Source: Mya arenaria
Taxonomy: Eukaryota; Mollusca; Bivalvia; Myida; Myidae
Direction: 5' to 3'
Assembly: GCF_026914265.1 (NCBI RefSeq)
Contig: NC_069133.1
Span: 27,641,272 to 27,705,271, forward strand
DNA length: 64,000 nucleotides
Made by a program: the position numbers and the translations under genes. This document shows, in pieces, positions 1-12,420 of this stretch. The notes beneath the pieces are model-generated. The model saw only the letters and a list, made by a program, of their open reading frames with translations. It was not told the origin of the DNA and searched no databases. The number at the start of each line of letters is the position of its first letter. Position 1 is the first letter of the stretch.

Positions 1-1680
1 AATATTCGGCTCGTGTTTAATTGCTGCTTATGGGATAGAATAAAGGTAAGGTCCACTTTTTAATTGACTGTCATTTCTACTATAAATTGATTACATATTA
101 GTAGACACATATACATTCAGGTCTAAGCGATTGCTAGTCGAGTAGAATAACTGAAATATCTTTTGAATCTCCCTCTCGCTGGTAGAAAAGTACGCCATTG
201 GTCGTACATAATATTACGTATAGAAAACCGTTTTGTTGTTTTTGTGGTATGTGTATAGTATTATTATATTAGAAGCAACCTTATATCAATGGATAGTTTA
301 ATAAAATTTACGACCCTGCTTGTTCGATTGTTTGCATTTTTTTTAAAAGCGAAATATCATTAAACATGATACGAATTCAGCCAAAATTTAGAAATTATGT
401 TGTAATCCATGACCTGCATTTGTCAACACAGGTTGTAAAAATTCGTTTTTAACGTTAATAGTATTTAAAAATCGTTACCAGCACCAGGTAAACCCAGTTA
501 ATTATTTTAATAATAAGTATTTCAACGCCTTGTTAACTTGATAAAAACAAGGTTCAACTGATTAAGTGTTTACATATATATATATGGAACATGTTTGTAA
601 ATAGGAATAAAACATACCACGTCAGTTCTTAGTTCGTTTGAAGATGACATTGTTTGGTCTGCTGCAAGTATAGAACTAAGTCCTTTCTCTTATAATCACA
701 GAAAATCATCGGAACCTAATCTTGAATATAGAAGCATAATTTGAACACTCTCAGGTGAGGACAATTAGACAATGCTTCAAACCAAATATCTAAGCTTGAT
801 ATTTATTTTCCAAACATAATTATTCATCTTAATGCTGTAGCTTTGAAAAGTTGATGAAAAGGTCACCTGGCAATATCATCGTTAATGTTTGTTTGCAGAA
901 CTACTTCATAGTCAAAATTTCGCAAAAGGACACAATAAAGATAACTGAAGCATAACATTAACAGATGTTTTTTAAAACAGTATACTTGGTCCAAAGTTCA
1001 ATGATGTACTCAAAATTAAAAACGAAGGCCTTAGCTGAAGCAACTGTGCACAAGATGATCAATCTGCAAGAAAAACAATTGTCGAAAACTGACATAAACT
1101 TGGTATTAATGTGTACAATGCATTGAACCTTACTAACTGAAGTACCACATAGTTTACAATTTATTTTAGCCAAGCAGTGATTTTGTATTTTTCCATTAAA
1201 AATATTACTGGGTATGTCTACCAAGGTATATAGCTTAAAAATACCACCCGTTTGGAGTAAGCCTTTGTAGCACAGTGGATACAGCACTGGACTGCTATGT
1301 TTTTACATTTTGGTCCTTTCTCTATAATTATGATTCAAAGCTTAACAAATTCTATTAAATAATTTTCCTGAGTTGCATTACAGGAAAAAAAAATTGGTGC
1401 CAATCTGGTGTACAGTCCCTTTAAAGTAACACGAGAACAACAATGATGAATTGTTTTCCAAACATAGCAACATTTTATTGCAGAGGCCACAACAATAAAA
1501 AAGTAAGTGAAAATGTCACAATCATGGTTAGCCAAACACAACATTTATAATTATTCTTAAAGCAGTACATTTTATGAAAGAGGGTCAAAAGATCACAGTA
1601 AAGAAGATCTGAGGACAACATTGATAATTGTTTTGCAAAACGTTTTGGCGAAACATGGATCACTGTAAAATAAGATTAGA
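1..1680. other. Flank without recognisable gene
   Basis: AT-rich sequence with only short open frames lacking any recognisable domain. Around 1262-1300 the plus strand reads TAGCACAGTGG followed by a GCACTGGACTGCT-like stretch. This fits a tRNA-type A box (TRGCNNAGYNGG) as found in tRNA-derived SINEs. No B box (GGTTCRANNCC) follows, so at most a decayed SINE head is present. Nothing else can be supported. Confidence 0.4.
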
Positions 1681-2370
1681 TTTCAATGCAATACATTATG
1701 TATTTGTTGAGATATTAACATGAATGTGGTTACATGGAAAATTTCAAAAAAGTCCAATACTTGAAACTTTAAACAGTATTTCTAAGTTGCATTATAAAGG
1801 GGCAAAAATGATAAAATATAAAAGATAGAGTTATCTTTCCTGATTATTTAAGAAGGTTGAATAGTTGTGAGCCTGTGTATAAAGTTTCAATGCAATGCAT
1901 GATGTATTTGAATTTATATGTCAAATAATAAAGCAAAACCTAAATCAGAATTTTTAAGTCGAATAATAAAGGGTCATTATTTGCATTAAATGCAAACTAG
2001 AGTTATCTAACTTGGTTAATTAGGAAGGTTGGATGGTTGAGTACCATTGTATAAAATCTTAATGCAATACATCAAGTAGTTGCTGAGATATCAACCTATG
2101 TGTGCTTACATGCAAAACCTTAACCAGAATTTCAAAGTCAAATAATAAAGGCCCATTTTTTTGCATTAAGTTCAAATAAGTGTTATCTAACTTCATTAAT
2201 TTAGTAGGTTAGATAGTTGGGAATACATATCTAAAGTTTCAATGCAATACATGATGTATTTGCTGAGATAATGACTTAAAGGTGCTTACATGCAAAACCT
2301 GAACCAAGGTGTGACGCCGACGCTTGGGTGAGTAGTATAGCTCTCCATATTCTTCGAATAGTCAAGCTAA
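1680..2370. repeat. Decayed tandem repeat, ~170-205 bp units
   Basis: A phrase close to TTTCAATGCAATACATGATG recurs near 1681, 1886, 2068 and 2237, each time followed by wording about GTGCTTACATGCAAAACCT and AATAATAAAGG. The spacing is about 205, 182 and 169 bp. The array ends in a GC-richer tail (GTGACGCCGACGC, 2312-2324) and a GAGTAGTATAGCTC stretch. This looks like the tandem core and terminal segment of a dispersed repeat; the transposon class cannot be assigned from sequence alone. Confidence 0.6.
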
Positions 2371-3602
2371 AAACAGGATACATGTACCATTAAAGCGATG
2401 CTATTCTCTGCACTACAAGCATGCATTGCAAAAATTTGTATTAGGAAAAATTTCAAACCAAAGAATCATGCGATCATTCTCACACTGTTTGTAAGAAGAA
2501 TACATATAAGGGTGATATCAAGTACAGCAGAAAGGAATAACAACAAAAAACTAAACTCTTTTTAATTGTGACATCATAATGGTCACCGGTAAGATGAAGT
2601 CATAGATTACTATGTGTTCATGACGTCATTTCCTATTTAAACCAATATATAGTACTCCATTCAGTACCCAACGTGATTGAAAGTTTTTATCAGGAGATAA
2701 GATGAATATCATATTTTCCTCTTAAGAATTGGTTGGAAATTTAATTTTACATTTTTTCATCACAATGAATACAAAATGACAAATTGTCATTTGAAAAAAA
2801 ACATTCTTGTCTATGAATTTGTTTAAAAACATGTGGAAGGATACTATAAGTTCCATGGTCAGTAGGTAACCCGCGATATGGGATATTCAATGTAAAGGAA
2901 ACCATATTGCGGTGGAGTGAAGCTCGAACCTAAATATGGATTCTTGCCCCCCATATTTCCAATACTATGTCACCTACTAACCCCGTAATGTAAGAATAAC
3001 GTTGACAACCTGTTCTTCTGTTTAAATGTTTTATTTATTCATTGAAATATTCATCAAATCCGAATAAAGACGCCATTTTGTTGTAATTTAAATTTGGAAA
3101 ATGGAAAAATGTGGTGTCACCGCGTGACCTATCCTTGACCAACAGCGGTGTTTCATAAATATTGGAGTCGTGACATTTTTTTGACCAATAGAAAAAGACC
3201 AATGTTATATTGATATCCCCATGTGTATTTAGGAGAGAAAAAATGTGTGATGGCTGTATTTAACTGGATATAAAGTTTACAAGTAAATAAAAAAAACAGG
3301 AAAGAAATAATTTTTTTATGAATAAACAATATTCAGAATGGGTGGAGTGATTGATGATAATGAGCCCTTTTTAATCATTAAGCTAGTTACTTAAGGTCTT
3401 TTAAATGACTTAGAAACAACCTCATTGTCTAGTTCATTGTCGACGTAAAATCTTATGCAGGGTTTGTGCATCAGGTGAGTGACAGTAGGCTGAGGAAAAA
3501 CCAAACTTGAAGAATGAAATTGTTAATGATTAAGGATAGCACTTCATTTATGCCTATCTGAAATTCCATTTGCTTAATTGTAGGTTTATTCTATTTTTGT
3601 TG
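2371..3602. other. Intergenic, no gene seen
   Basis: No coding signal. Around 2858-2990 a weak inverted repeat (AGTAGGTAAC against GTCACCTACT) brackets about 120 bp and may be a small decayed foldback element. The rest is AT-rich and featureless to eye. Confidence 0.3.
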
Positions 3603-3606
3603 TTAA

Positions 3607-3967
3607 AGCTGCACTCACCCAGATTGAAAGTATTGACAACTTCTTTATTTTTTGTCTTCGAACGAGCCATTTTTTGCGAAAATCCATGGAAACCAGTAAT
3701 ATAAGACTGCTGACAAAAAATCAGATAATAGATTCTTATACTTAAGTTCAAAAAATTGATGTTTTATGCATTTTTTCTTTAACCGTTAGTATCAGTTTAA
3801 GCCATTAAGCATCAATTTTTGAACATAAATATGAAAATCTAAGATCTGATATTTTGTCAGATATCTTATTATTGGTTTGCACATATATATTTACGCAATA
3901 ATTTACTCTTTCCAAAACAAAAAAATAAAAGAAGCTGTTAAAATAGTCAATCTGTGGGAGTGCAGCT
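3607..3967. mobile_element. MITE with TTAA target duplication (piggyBac-like)
   Basis: The ends are inverted: AGCTGCACTC at 3607 and GAGTGCAGCT ending at 3967, flanked on both sides by TTAA (3603-3606 and 3968-3971). Inverted similarity continues imperfectly for about 60 bp (CAGATTGA, then a CTTCTTTATTTTTTG-like run). The length is 361 bp with no coding capacity. TTAA duplication is the hallmark of piggyBac-type transposition, so a non-autonomous piggyBac derivative is the likeliest reading. The spurious frame at 3554-3751 lies mostly inside it. Confidence 0.8.
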
Positions 3968-3971
3968 TTAA

Positions 3972-4673
3972 GGGCTCATTATTTCTTAGTCTAAACAAGT
4001 TGATGTTCAAATTAAGAGTCTTCTTATCCATAAACATCTATTAAAACAAGTTTTTAAAAAAGAGGGTGTTTTGAAAATATCAAAATTGAATTAAGGAAAA
4101 GAATTTCATATTTATCAGGTTTGAACTGACATTTCCAAAGGCTTTACCCTTTGGAACAAGCCATGTGGTAACTAAGAAATATGTCAAGTCCAAGATATAC
4201 GCATTAGCACAAAATTAATCAAGCACAATTTTGATCACAATTCACACACTGTGCAAGCATGTCAAAACATGGCCATGTTAAAATTGCAAAATTTCCTTCT
4301 GATTGAAAAAAAAATCACAGGCTGTCAGACTAAATTACTGACACTCCTTTTCTATAAAAGTTCATGCTGTCTTCAGAAATAAATTGAAATAACGAATAAG
4401 GTTAATGTAACATTCTACCAAAGGGGGAAGTGCATTCATAGTATGTGGATGTCCTGGATTAAATATGCAAATTAACATACCAGGTCTCTGTTTGGAGGGA
4501 GAATATATGTATATAAAAGGGTTGTGCATGATATACTCTGAAGGGATCTGTTGGCCTTGAACATTTCAGTAATATGGCTTGTTTTTATTGATCTTTTTTA
4601 GACATACATGTTTGATGCTTGATAGGCATACCAATGAGAATGATTTGCCAAAAATTGCAAAAGAACAATTTTA
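3972..4673. other. Intergenic, no gene seen
   Basis: AT-rich sequence between two MITEs. No open frame with domain content, no tRNA-like fold and no repeat was noticed. Confidence 0.3.
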
Positions 4674-4950
4674 GGGGCGTAGCCAGCGTTACACACTTAC
4701 GCACATGCGTAACATCAATTTGAAAAATGACAAAAAATGGTCAAACATGGCATCAAAGTCGAGGGTTATGTTTTGACATCAGAATAAAACCTTAAAGGGT
4801 AGATCAGCTATAGAAAGCATTGTTTCTCTGTGCTAGATAGCTAACACAGCCTTAAAAAAAATCTGTGGGGAGCAGCCCCCACCCCCTTAACCTCACAGGG
4901 ATTCCCCATCCCATAGCCTCTCACATTTAGTACAGCCTGGCTACACCCTT
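4674..4950. mobile_element. Small MITE with GGGYGTAGCCAG ends
   Basis: The left end reads GGGGCGTAGCCAG and the right end reads CTGGCTACACCC, which are imperfect inverted copies about 275 bp apart. The interior has an imperfect GC-rich stretch near 4865-4910 (GGGGAGCAGCCCCCACCCCC) and no coding capacity. Flanks AATTTTA and AATTTAA are similar and could be a decayed target duplication, but this is weak. A hAT-type origin is possible and unproven. Confidence 0.6.
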
Positions 4951-5827
4951 GAATTTAATTAATTGCCAAAAAATGTCAAAATCCTGTCTACATTCTAGTA
5001 TTTTGATTTTTTTTTCATTGAGTAAGACCCTTTTGAGCTATTTAAACACTGTAAATATCCGTAAAGCTATATGCATGTATACAATATTGATATCCCCAGC
5101 ATGCACAATTAAGTTATGCATTATCTTTTACCATTGTTAATTTTAACATACAAGAAAATACTGTAATTTACACTTACCTGAAAAATGTGTAGACAATGAT
5201 AGAGAATAATAAGTGGCAGATTTTAAATCAAGGCATTTAAGGCTCACCAGGGGCTTAGCACCATCCAGATAATACAGACAGGCTAGCTCCGTGTCCTAAT
5301 GCCAGGATCATTTATAGTAACTTTATCTTGTTGAAAAGTTTAATACTTGACTAGTCCAAATAAACAGTAACTTCAGAGTCTTGGACAAGTTTTGTTTTGG
5401 CGAGTCTTCATGTCCACATCAAACTTTTTCTCCTAGCCAAGAATGACATTTCAAGCACTAAGTTTATTTAGTTCAAATAATTGTACATTGAATGATTTAT
5501 TACCATTTTTGATATGGCACGCCACATAGTGAACACATCTATAATTTTCGACTTGATGTATATTGAGCTTCAAGATGACGCGCATCAGCTAGATAGGTCC
5601 AAAATGGCAATGCTATGTTGACAGAAGCTGATCGGAATTTAAGTGTTTAATGAAACACTTGTGTAATTATACACACTTGTGTGATTAAACAATGATATTG
5701 GCTCAAGATAAATTATGTGAAACTTTCGTGTTCCTATTTTGCAATGCAAAATTGAAGTGTTGTTACAGTTGAAGAAAATATTTTACTATGGTATGAATCA
5801 GATCAACATTGCATAAAGGGAACCAAA
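4951..5827. other. Intergenic, no gene seen
   Basis: AT-rich. Near 5643-5688 there is a short imperfect inverted repeat with GTTTAAT and ATTAAAC at its ends and ACACTTGTGT/ACACACTTGTGTG inside. No gene can be supported. Confidence 0.3.
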
Positions 5828-5830
5828 TTA

Positions 5831-6152
5831 TGCACTGGTCAGTCAATTGAAACCACGCCCCCCCCCACCCCCAGATCTTGGGAATAGCGGGGACTTGGAC
5901 TTTCAGTACAGCCAACACCGGCTAGATTCCATGCCATGCGGAGACGAACAGTTGGTAAAATCCCCACCAAAGTCCCTGCATCCCGGGGACTCTAGGCAAG
6001 GCCAATTACCCGCTGTATTTAAAACAGACAAAACCACCGCATTCACCCGGCAATGTGGGGCCACCTGACAAGCATAAACACGACCCGTTTCACCCGCTAT
6101 TCCCCGTATATCCCCGGACCTGGGGTGGCCGTGGTTACAATTGACTGGTGCA
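5831..6152. mobile_element. MITE with TTA target duplication (Harbinger-like)
   Basis: The left terminus TGCACTGGTCAGTCAATTG and the right terminus CAATTGACTGGTGCA are inverted copies. The inverted similarity runs on through AACCACG/CGTGGTT, C-rich tracts and an ATAGCGGGG/CCCCGTAT pair, about 60 bp per arm with small indels. Both ends abut TTA (5828-5830 and 6153-6155). A 3-bp TWA duplication is typical of PIF/Harbinger elements. The frame 5847-6068 is a GC-rich artefact of the arms and interior. Confidence 0.75.
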
Positions 6153-6389
6153 TTAATATCACAATTTTAAAGAAAATCTGAAGTACCTACTGTACTGTAA
6201 TGTATGTTTTATGCAGAAAGATGACAACTGTGACGCAGATGCAAGTTGTTTAGAGTTATTTATATTATCATTATTTTTCACATCAATATTTGCAACAATT
6301 ATTAACATCTACTAATGTCACGAAGCAAAACGACGTCATTGTTTTTTGGATTTTCACTAAGTTTGTATTTCCGTGTTTTAATGCAACTT
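6153..6389. other. Short intergenic, LINE target site
   Basis: No gene. The last 14 bases (6376-6389, TTTTAATGCAACTT) recur with one mismatch at 12613-12626 and are the candidate target-site duplication of the adjacent LINE. Confidence 0.55.
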
Positions 6390-6498
6390 TTTTTCTTTTT
6401 GGAATTGTCGATCTATAACAATCCGTTTATTTGATCATAAAACATACAAAGGGTACAAATAACAATGTGGTCAATGGTATAGTATTTGAGGTGAATAT

Positions 6499-9400
6499 TC
6501 AATATATAGCAATATATTTGATAAATGCATTTAGAAAGCGCAGGGAAATGCCTTTATTTGTAAAGTGAGTTTGAAGCGTTATTAAATCATTATATAAATG
6601 GTGCATAATATTAATCGGTTTCGTTCTTCTTTCACACATATAGTAAGTCTTGTAAATACAATAAGAAACTTGACTTAGTACAATGTTAACAATATTATAT
6701 TCTTTTTGGGTAATTTTATACCCCAGCACAATGTGCTTAATATTCTTAATATGTTTCTGTATTCCACATTTATTAAAGATTGTCTGAATATCGCTCCAAA
6801 AGGTTGACAATGCCTTACATGTAACAAAAAAGTGTTCATAATCTTCTACTTCATTGCAGAACATGCATAAAGGACAATCTTTCACTTTCCAGGTATATAA
6901 ATTTAAATTTGTTGCTATAATATTATGTAATAACTTTATTTTAAACTGTTTGACTTTATTGTCTACAATGGATTTATGAACTATGTAATACCAAGAGTTC
7001 CAGCAAATATGTTCTTGTAATCGTCTTTCCCAATAAACATGAATGTATGGCTTTTCATAGAATTGTTTGATATATATCTGATATATCTGTTGATTCGTCA
7101 TGTTTTCTAGAGGTTTGTCTTGACAACTAATTAAAAGTTTTGTTCTTACCACAGATACATTTGTTCTTAAGGTTTCTTTCCAAGTGTTAGGTATTGCTTG
7201 TTTTAGCATATTCACTTCTGCTATCCAATTGTGTTTATACTTTAGCTTATCAAGAATAGTATTTGTGTCGATGTTGCCCGAATTTGATATAATGTCGTTG
7301 ATGTAAAGTATGTTTGAATCGATCCAGTTTTTAAACAAAAGACTTTTATTTTTAAATTTTATGAATTTATTTCCCCATATTATTTCTTTTCTAATATTGT
7401 AGTAAGTGTCGGGCTTTTTAGTTTGATTAATTGGCAGTTGTTTAAACTGTATCCATAATATAAGCAACTGTTTATAAAACAAAGTTATTTTGTTTATATT
7501 CGGCAGAGATTTAATAGTGTCTACATTCATATGGAATATAAGAATTTTTTTCCCAAATTGATCGAATATTAATGATGGTATGACTTTCCAGTTTGCATTT
7601 ACTGTGTTAGTTAGATGGTTTATCCATTTTAATCTCATTGTTTTAGAATAGTATCCGAAATCGGGCATGTTTAAACCTCCTTCAAGTTTGTTTCCAATAA
7701 TTGTTGTGCGTTTAATTTTGTCCCTTTTACCACTCCAAAGAAATTCAAAGATCAAGGAATTAACAATCTTTATAATTGAATCAGGTGTTACAATGTTTTG
7801 AGCTAGATACACAAGTTTTGGCAAAAGTAAAGATTTTATGACCGTTATTTTGCCAAAGAAGGTGAGTTTTCGTTTATTCCAATTATTTATCAATTGTTTA
7901 CATTTTTCTATTTTTTCATTCCAGCTTAAGTTCGTACATTCATTTTTATCATTTCCAAAATATACACCAAGTGATTTAACATTACACGATGTGAACTTTA
8001 TATTATAACTACTATTTTCTTCGTTTCGTTTGCATTTGCCAATCCAAACCTTGTGTTTTGGCCTTATTTAATTTTAGTCCTGAATATTTTCCAAATTCAT
8101 CAATGATATCAACAACTATTGGTATTTCATTATGGTTCTTTAAAAAACAGTTGTGTCGTCCGCAAGTTGAGTAACCTTTAGATGTTTTCCTTGTATTTTT
8201 AAACCTTCGTAGTTTTTATTTTTTCTCAATTTAGTTGACAATACTTCAACTACTATAATAAAGAGTAATGCAGAGAGAGGACAACCTTGCCGTATACCAC
8301 GTTGTAATTGAAAAGAATCTGAGATCCATCCGTTATTTAAAATTTTTGACGTATTTTTACTATATAGTGTTTTCACCCATTTAAGAAATGACGGTTTAAA
8401 TCAAAATTTATTCAAAATATCGAACAGGAAATGCCACTCAACTGTGTCAAATGCTTTTTTAAAATCTAAAAATAGAATTGCGCCGTCTATATCGTATAAA
8501 TACGTGTAATCAATTATATCGTCTATTTGCCTGATGTTGAAACATATATTTCTATTTTTTAAGAATCCTTGTTGATCTTGACTAATTATACTAGGTAAAA
8601 CAGATTGAAGACGTTTTGCTAAGATTTTTGCTGCAATCTTATAATCAATATTTAACAAAGATATAGGTCGCCAATTTTCCAGATTTTCAGGATCTTCTTT
8701 TTTATATATTAAAGAAACAACGCTTTGTTTTTGCGTAAAGGATAATTCACCTTTTGTATAGCAGTGATTTAACGCCGAGACAACAAGCGTTCCAATGATT
8801 TGCCAAAATGACTGATAAAACTCTATTGTAAGGCCATCGAGTCCAGGACTTTTGTTTGGTTTCATATCATTGAGTGCTTTTGTAGCTTCTTCATAAGAAA
8901 TTTCTCCCTCACAATTTTCAGCTAATTTTGAGTCTAAAGTAAATTCTAAGTCGACTTCATTTACATACTGTTCATAATGCTTTTCGTCTTTAAGCCCTGA
9001 TGTATACAGATCTTTATAAAAATTAACTTCAGCTTTGAGTATGTCTTCAGTTTGATGTAGTCAGGCTCCGTCTATCATTAATGAATTGATTACTTTCTTG
9101 CTTTGGCGCGATTTTTCAAGGTTTAGGAAATATTTCGAATTAGTTTCCCCTTTTTCAATGAAATCGACTTTTGAACGGATTTGGGCGCGTGTGGCTTTAT
9201 TTATATATATACTATTTATTTCTCTCTCAAGAAAGGTGATACGTGAGGAAAAATCAACGTCGGGGTTTTGATCTTTTAATTCGTATAAGATTTTTAACTC
9301 TACTTCTAGTTTACGTAGGTGGTTATGTTGATTTCTTGAAATTTGTTTTGAATATTCAATAGTTTTATTTTTGATTTCTATTTTGCAGAGTTCCCATTTT

Positions 9401-10271
9401 ATATCAGTTTAAACATTTTGTTGGGACACTGCATTAAAAAGATTATTTATAATAGTTTTGTACTCGCTATCTTTAAGGAGGGAGTTATTAAATTTCCAGT
9501 ATCCGCGACCACGTTTATTTGGTATTTTAATCTTTAGCGAAATAGCCATATGGTCGGTCGTTTGTATAATTGCAGGTCTAATATCTGTCGCATATATTTG
9601 TGGTACAAAATTAGTTTCAATAAGCCAATAATCTATTCTGCTTTTTTTGATGTCGTTTTTACGCCTCCACGTAAATTGTTTTTTATCTTTATTAAATAAT
9701 TTCCAAATATCGCATAATCTATGTGATTTAATTAAATTTAATAAGTTTTTTACAGTTTTGATTTCAGACTTTTGCGTCCTGCTTATACGGTCGCTTAAGT
9801 TTAATATGTCATTATAGTCACCGCCTATTATCTTAACTCGTGAGCTATTTTCATGCAAAATATTTGATATTTTGCTAAAAAAGTCGTTTCTTTCTTTTTT
9901 ACTGTTGGGAGCATATAAATTCACAAAAGTGTATGAATTATCAAAAACGTCCAAATTTAATAAAATGTATCTGCCCTGTATATCGCATACTTTGTCTAAA
10001 ATGTTAACTTGTAGTTCATTTCTGGTCAATATCGAACAACCTTTACTATTGGACTCACCGTAACTATTTATCAATTTCCATTCAATAAATTCATCTTTAA
10101 TTATTTGTTCGATCGTGTTTGTGAAATGTGTTTCTTGAAGAAAGGCAATATCTGCTTTTTGGTTTTTCAGCCATTGAATAACTCGAGCACGTTTACTACT
10201 ATCTCTTAAACCTTGAACGTTAAGAGATATTATATGAATACTGCTTTGTGTTATTGTATTGTATAAATTAA
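6499..10271 (-). pseudogene. LINE ORF2 (endonuclease-reverse transcriptase), broken
   Basis: This frame encoded target-primed reverse transcription. The APE-type endonuclease comes first: LNVQGLRD near 10215, QETH near 10130, GGDYND near 9815, SRIDYW near 9635, TDHMA near 9555. The RT follows: NKSPGLDGL near 8840, WRPISLLN near 8665, motif A FLDFKKAFDTVEW near 8455, RQGCPLSALLF near 8285, motif C LADDTTVF near 8155. The C-terminus has CX2CX7HX4C near 6830-6880. Three in-frame stops (9409-9411, 9061-9063, 8401-8403) and two single-base shifts (one base lost near 8142, one gained near 8054) interrupt one otherwise continuous frame of about 1,257 codons. No ATG lies between the upstream stop (near 10275) and the endonuclease start. 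The catalytic residues themselves survive, so decay is recent. Confidence 0.85.
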
Positions 10272-10513
10272 CCTATTAAAGAATATATATCTTTACATAT
10301 AAAACCCATATTATTAAGCTGAACATAATGTGATGTGTTGATAAATAATAATAATATATGACACTGACGTATACGAAGTAGATATCTTGATTAACGAGTG
10401 TGAGGTCAAGTCCTATTGTAAGCATCCTTAACATAAAGAAAGCGAAATATGAAAAATGCTAAAGGAACCATACATGTATCAAATTCAAATACACAAAGGT
10501 TAAAAAACTTCAA

Positions 10514-11155
10514 ATGAAGTTAATTAAATATGTATAGAAATGGTATATCTAGATATCCATTGAAAATATCGTGTACAAGCATAAATAAAATCCGATAGTA
10601 AGGCTAATGTATGTAACATAATTAAACAAATATGATATATAAATATCAATATGTTCTGACAGGACAACTATTTTCGAAAGCAATTGTATACAATGCAGTC
10701 TAGTATTTATATGATTATATTCCACGCACGACGTAACAATCGATACAGTTTTTGGACATCTCATGTAATAATAAGGCCAATAAGACATATACTATGGTTT
10801 TGTACACATTCATTCTATTTCATGAAGTAAATTAAATATTTATAGAAATCTTATATCTAAGAAAGCTATCAAAAGAGATCGTGTACATAAACGTAAAGAA
10901 AGTTTAATAATAATGGCAATATGGCTAATATATGTAATTGCGAACATAATTAAACAAATATGCTTTTTAACAATTAATATATTCTGATTGGCCATACCGG
11001 ATTAAATAATCGGTACAGTTATTGGACAATAATTTAGTGAATGACAGTATAGTATTTATGTGATTAAATTCCACGCACGACGTAACATTTAATGCTATCA
11101 TTAAGGCCAATAAAACATATACAATGGTTTTCGTACACATGCGTTCTATTTCATA
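10514..11155 (-). repeat. Two-copy tandem duplication between LINE ORFs
   Basis: The region between ORF2 and ORF1 contains two imperfect copies of a ~310-330 bp segment. The phrase AAATTAAATATTTATAGAAA (10825) matches a similar one at 10518. TTCCACGCACGACGTAACA recurs at 10720 and 11070. A CATTCTATTTCAT-like phrase closes both copies. The region lacks a long frame and may act as a spacer or internal promoter for ORF2, which is inference. Confidence 0.65.
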
Positions 11156-11361
11156 TACACCTTTTTACATTTAAGAGTATTCTATTAACAGTTAAAAAAG
11201 TAAACTGTCATACAAAAAGACGCTTTATTGAACGTCATGTTCTGATATATATTGAATTAGTTATAAGTAAGTATTTCACTCGTTTTTCAAACTCATGGTC
11301 CATAAATGTTTTCAAAAAATTCGAGTCCGGGATATCAGTCATGGCATGTATAATTATGATG

Positions 11362-12420
11362 CTATGATTTCTTATTTTTCGTTTTCTTCGACTTCGTAGC
11401 TTGTTCGTGGATAACTTCGACAGGAGTTGGCGGAGAACGTTCCTGTGCACATGGCTGTTTCCCTTTGTTGGGTGTACACGAAGCGGTATCTACATTGCCC
11501 ATACGTACGAATTGTGTAATGGTTTGTTGGCATTGGCCAGGGTCTCTCGATCTCGAAGATTCACGTGATTGACTGGTTGCCTTCTTGCGTGTATCTGATG
11601 CAACGGGGTTGGTTTTTGATTTATTTAAAATAACCTGTTCAGAGATTGTTCTGTCAGAGGATTCGTCTTCCGACGAGTCTTGGTCTTGGATGTCAGACTC
11701 AGATTCAGACACCGAATCTGAGAATGGACAGTCTGCTTTCTTGTGTCCCGACTTGTTACAGTTCACACAGACCCAATCATTTGGACAATCAAAAGATTTG
11801 TGTCCGGTTTGTAGACACTTGTTGCACTTGAGTTCAACTTGAGTAACTGATTTTGCTTGGCCTTGATGATAAACGCGTGCCGTAAATTGTGCTATCGGCA
11901 AAGTTGACGGGAGAGGTTCCTTTAGGGATAATGTCTTAACAATAACAATTCGATCTCCGGTTTCGCAGTTTGTTAATTTATTGTCAATTCTTAGTTTTTC
12001 CCTAAATGTTTTTATGATTTCTATGTTTTTTAATGTTAAGCTTCTGGTGATGACGCCATCATCAACAGAAAGTGGAATGTTTTTCACTCTGACCATTGTA
12101 GTGATTTCATTATCAAATCTGCCTGGATTTGTTTGCAACACAGCGATAGTTTTGCCCCTTAAGGGTACCCCTTCAGCCATTAGTTTCACTTTATCATCAA
12201 GATTGTCAACATAAATTCGCCACATGGCTCCGATTCGCTGCAATCCTTTGATGTGGGATGGAACAATCTTCAAAGAGATTGCTTTATACAGTTCAGAATG
12301 TGAAATCCATTCAGACCGACCAGGGCGTCTATGGCCAAAGAGTTCAAACTCCCGCATAAACACTAACGGGACGCCATTTTGCCCAGTGGCATTTGTTTCA
12401 ACATTGCTACTGTCAGTCAT
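11362..12420 (-). CDS. LINE ORF1: gag-like nucleic-acid-binding protein with two CCHC knuckles
   Basis: 352 codons, intact from ATG to stop. The product is expected to coat the LINE RNA and form the ribonucleoprotein. Residues 1-110 (EFELFGHRRPGRSEWISHSE onward) and 110-195 look like the folded RNA-binding part of Tx1/L1-type ORF1 proteins. Two adjacent zinc knuckles, each CX2CX4HX4C (CNKCLQTGHKSFDC and CVNCNKSGHKKADC), lie near residues 200-233. A Ser/Asp/Glu-rich stretch and a basic Lys/Ser-rich C-terminus (KSKKTKNKKS) follow. It is coded on the same strand as ORF2 and precedes it by about 1.1 kb. Cellular CCHC proteins of similar build exist, but position and strand make LINE ORF1 the clear reading. 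Confidence 0.85.
   Translation of the reverse strand: MTDSSNVETNATGQNGVPLVFMREFELFGHRRPGRSEWISHSELYKAISLKIVPSHIKGLQRIGAMWRIYVDNLDDKVKLMAEGVPLRGKTIAVLQTNPGRFDNEITTMVRVKNIPLSVDDGVITRSLTLKNIEIIKTFREKLRIDNKLTNCETGDRIVIVKTLSLKEPLPSTLPIAQFTARVYHQGQAKSVTQVELKCNKCLQTGHKSFDCPNDWVCVNCNKSGHKKADCPFSDSVSESESDIQDQDSSEDESSDRTISEQVILNKSKTNPVASDTRKKATSQSRESSRSRDPGQCQQTITQFVRMGNVDTASCTPNKGKQPCAQERSPPTPVEVIHEQATKSKKTKNKKS

Noticed and set aside
1262..1300. tRNA gene
   Set aside because: Only an A-box-like stretch is present; no B box, anticodon arm or acceptor stem can be drawn.
5847..6068. 73-codon Pro-rich frame
   Set aside because: It lies inside the 5831-6152 MITE and is created by its GC-rich inverted arms and interior.
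9872..10063. Plus-strand frame opposite the endonuclease region
   Set aside because: Antisense shadow of ORF2; the minus strand carries the recognisable motifs.
11585..11842. Plus-strand frames opposite LINE ORF1
   Set aside because: Antisense shadows of the Ser/Asp-rich and zinc-knuckle part of ORF1.
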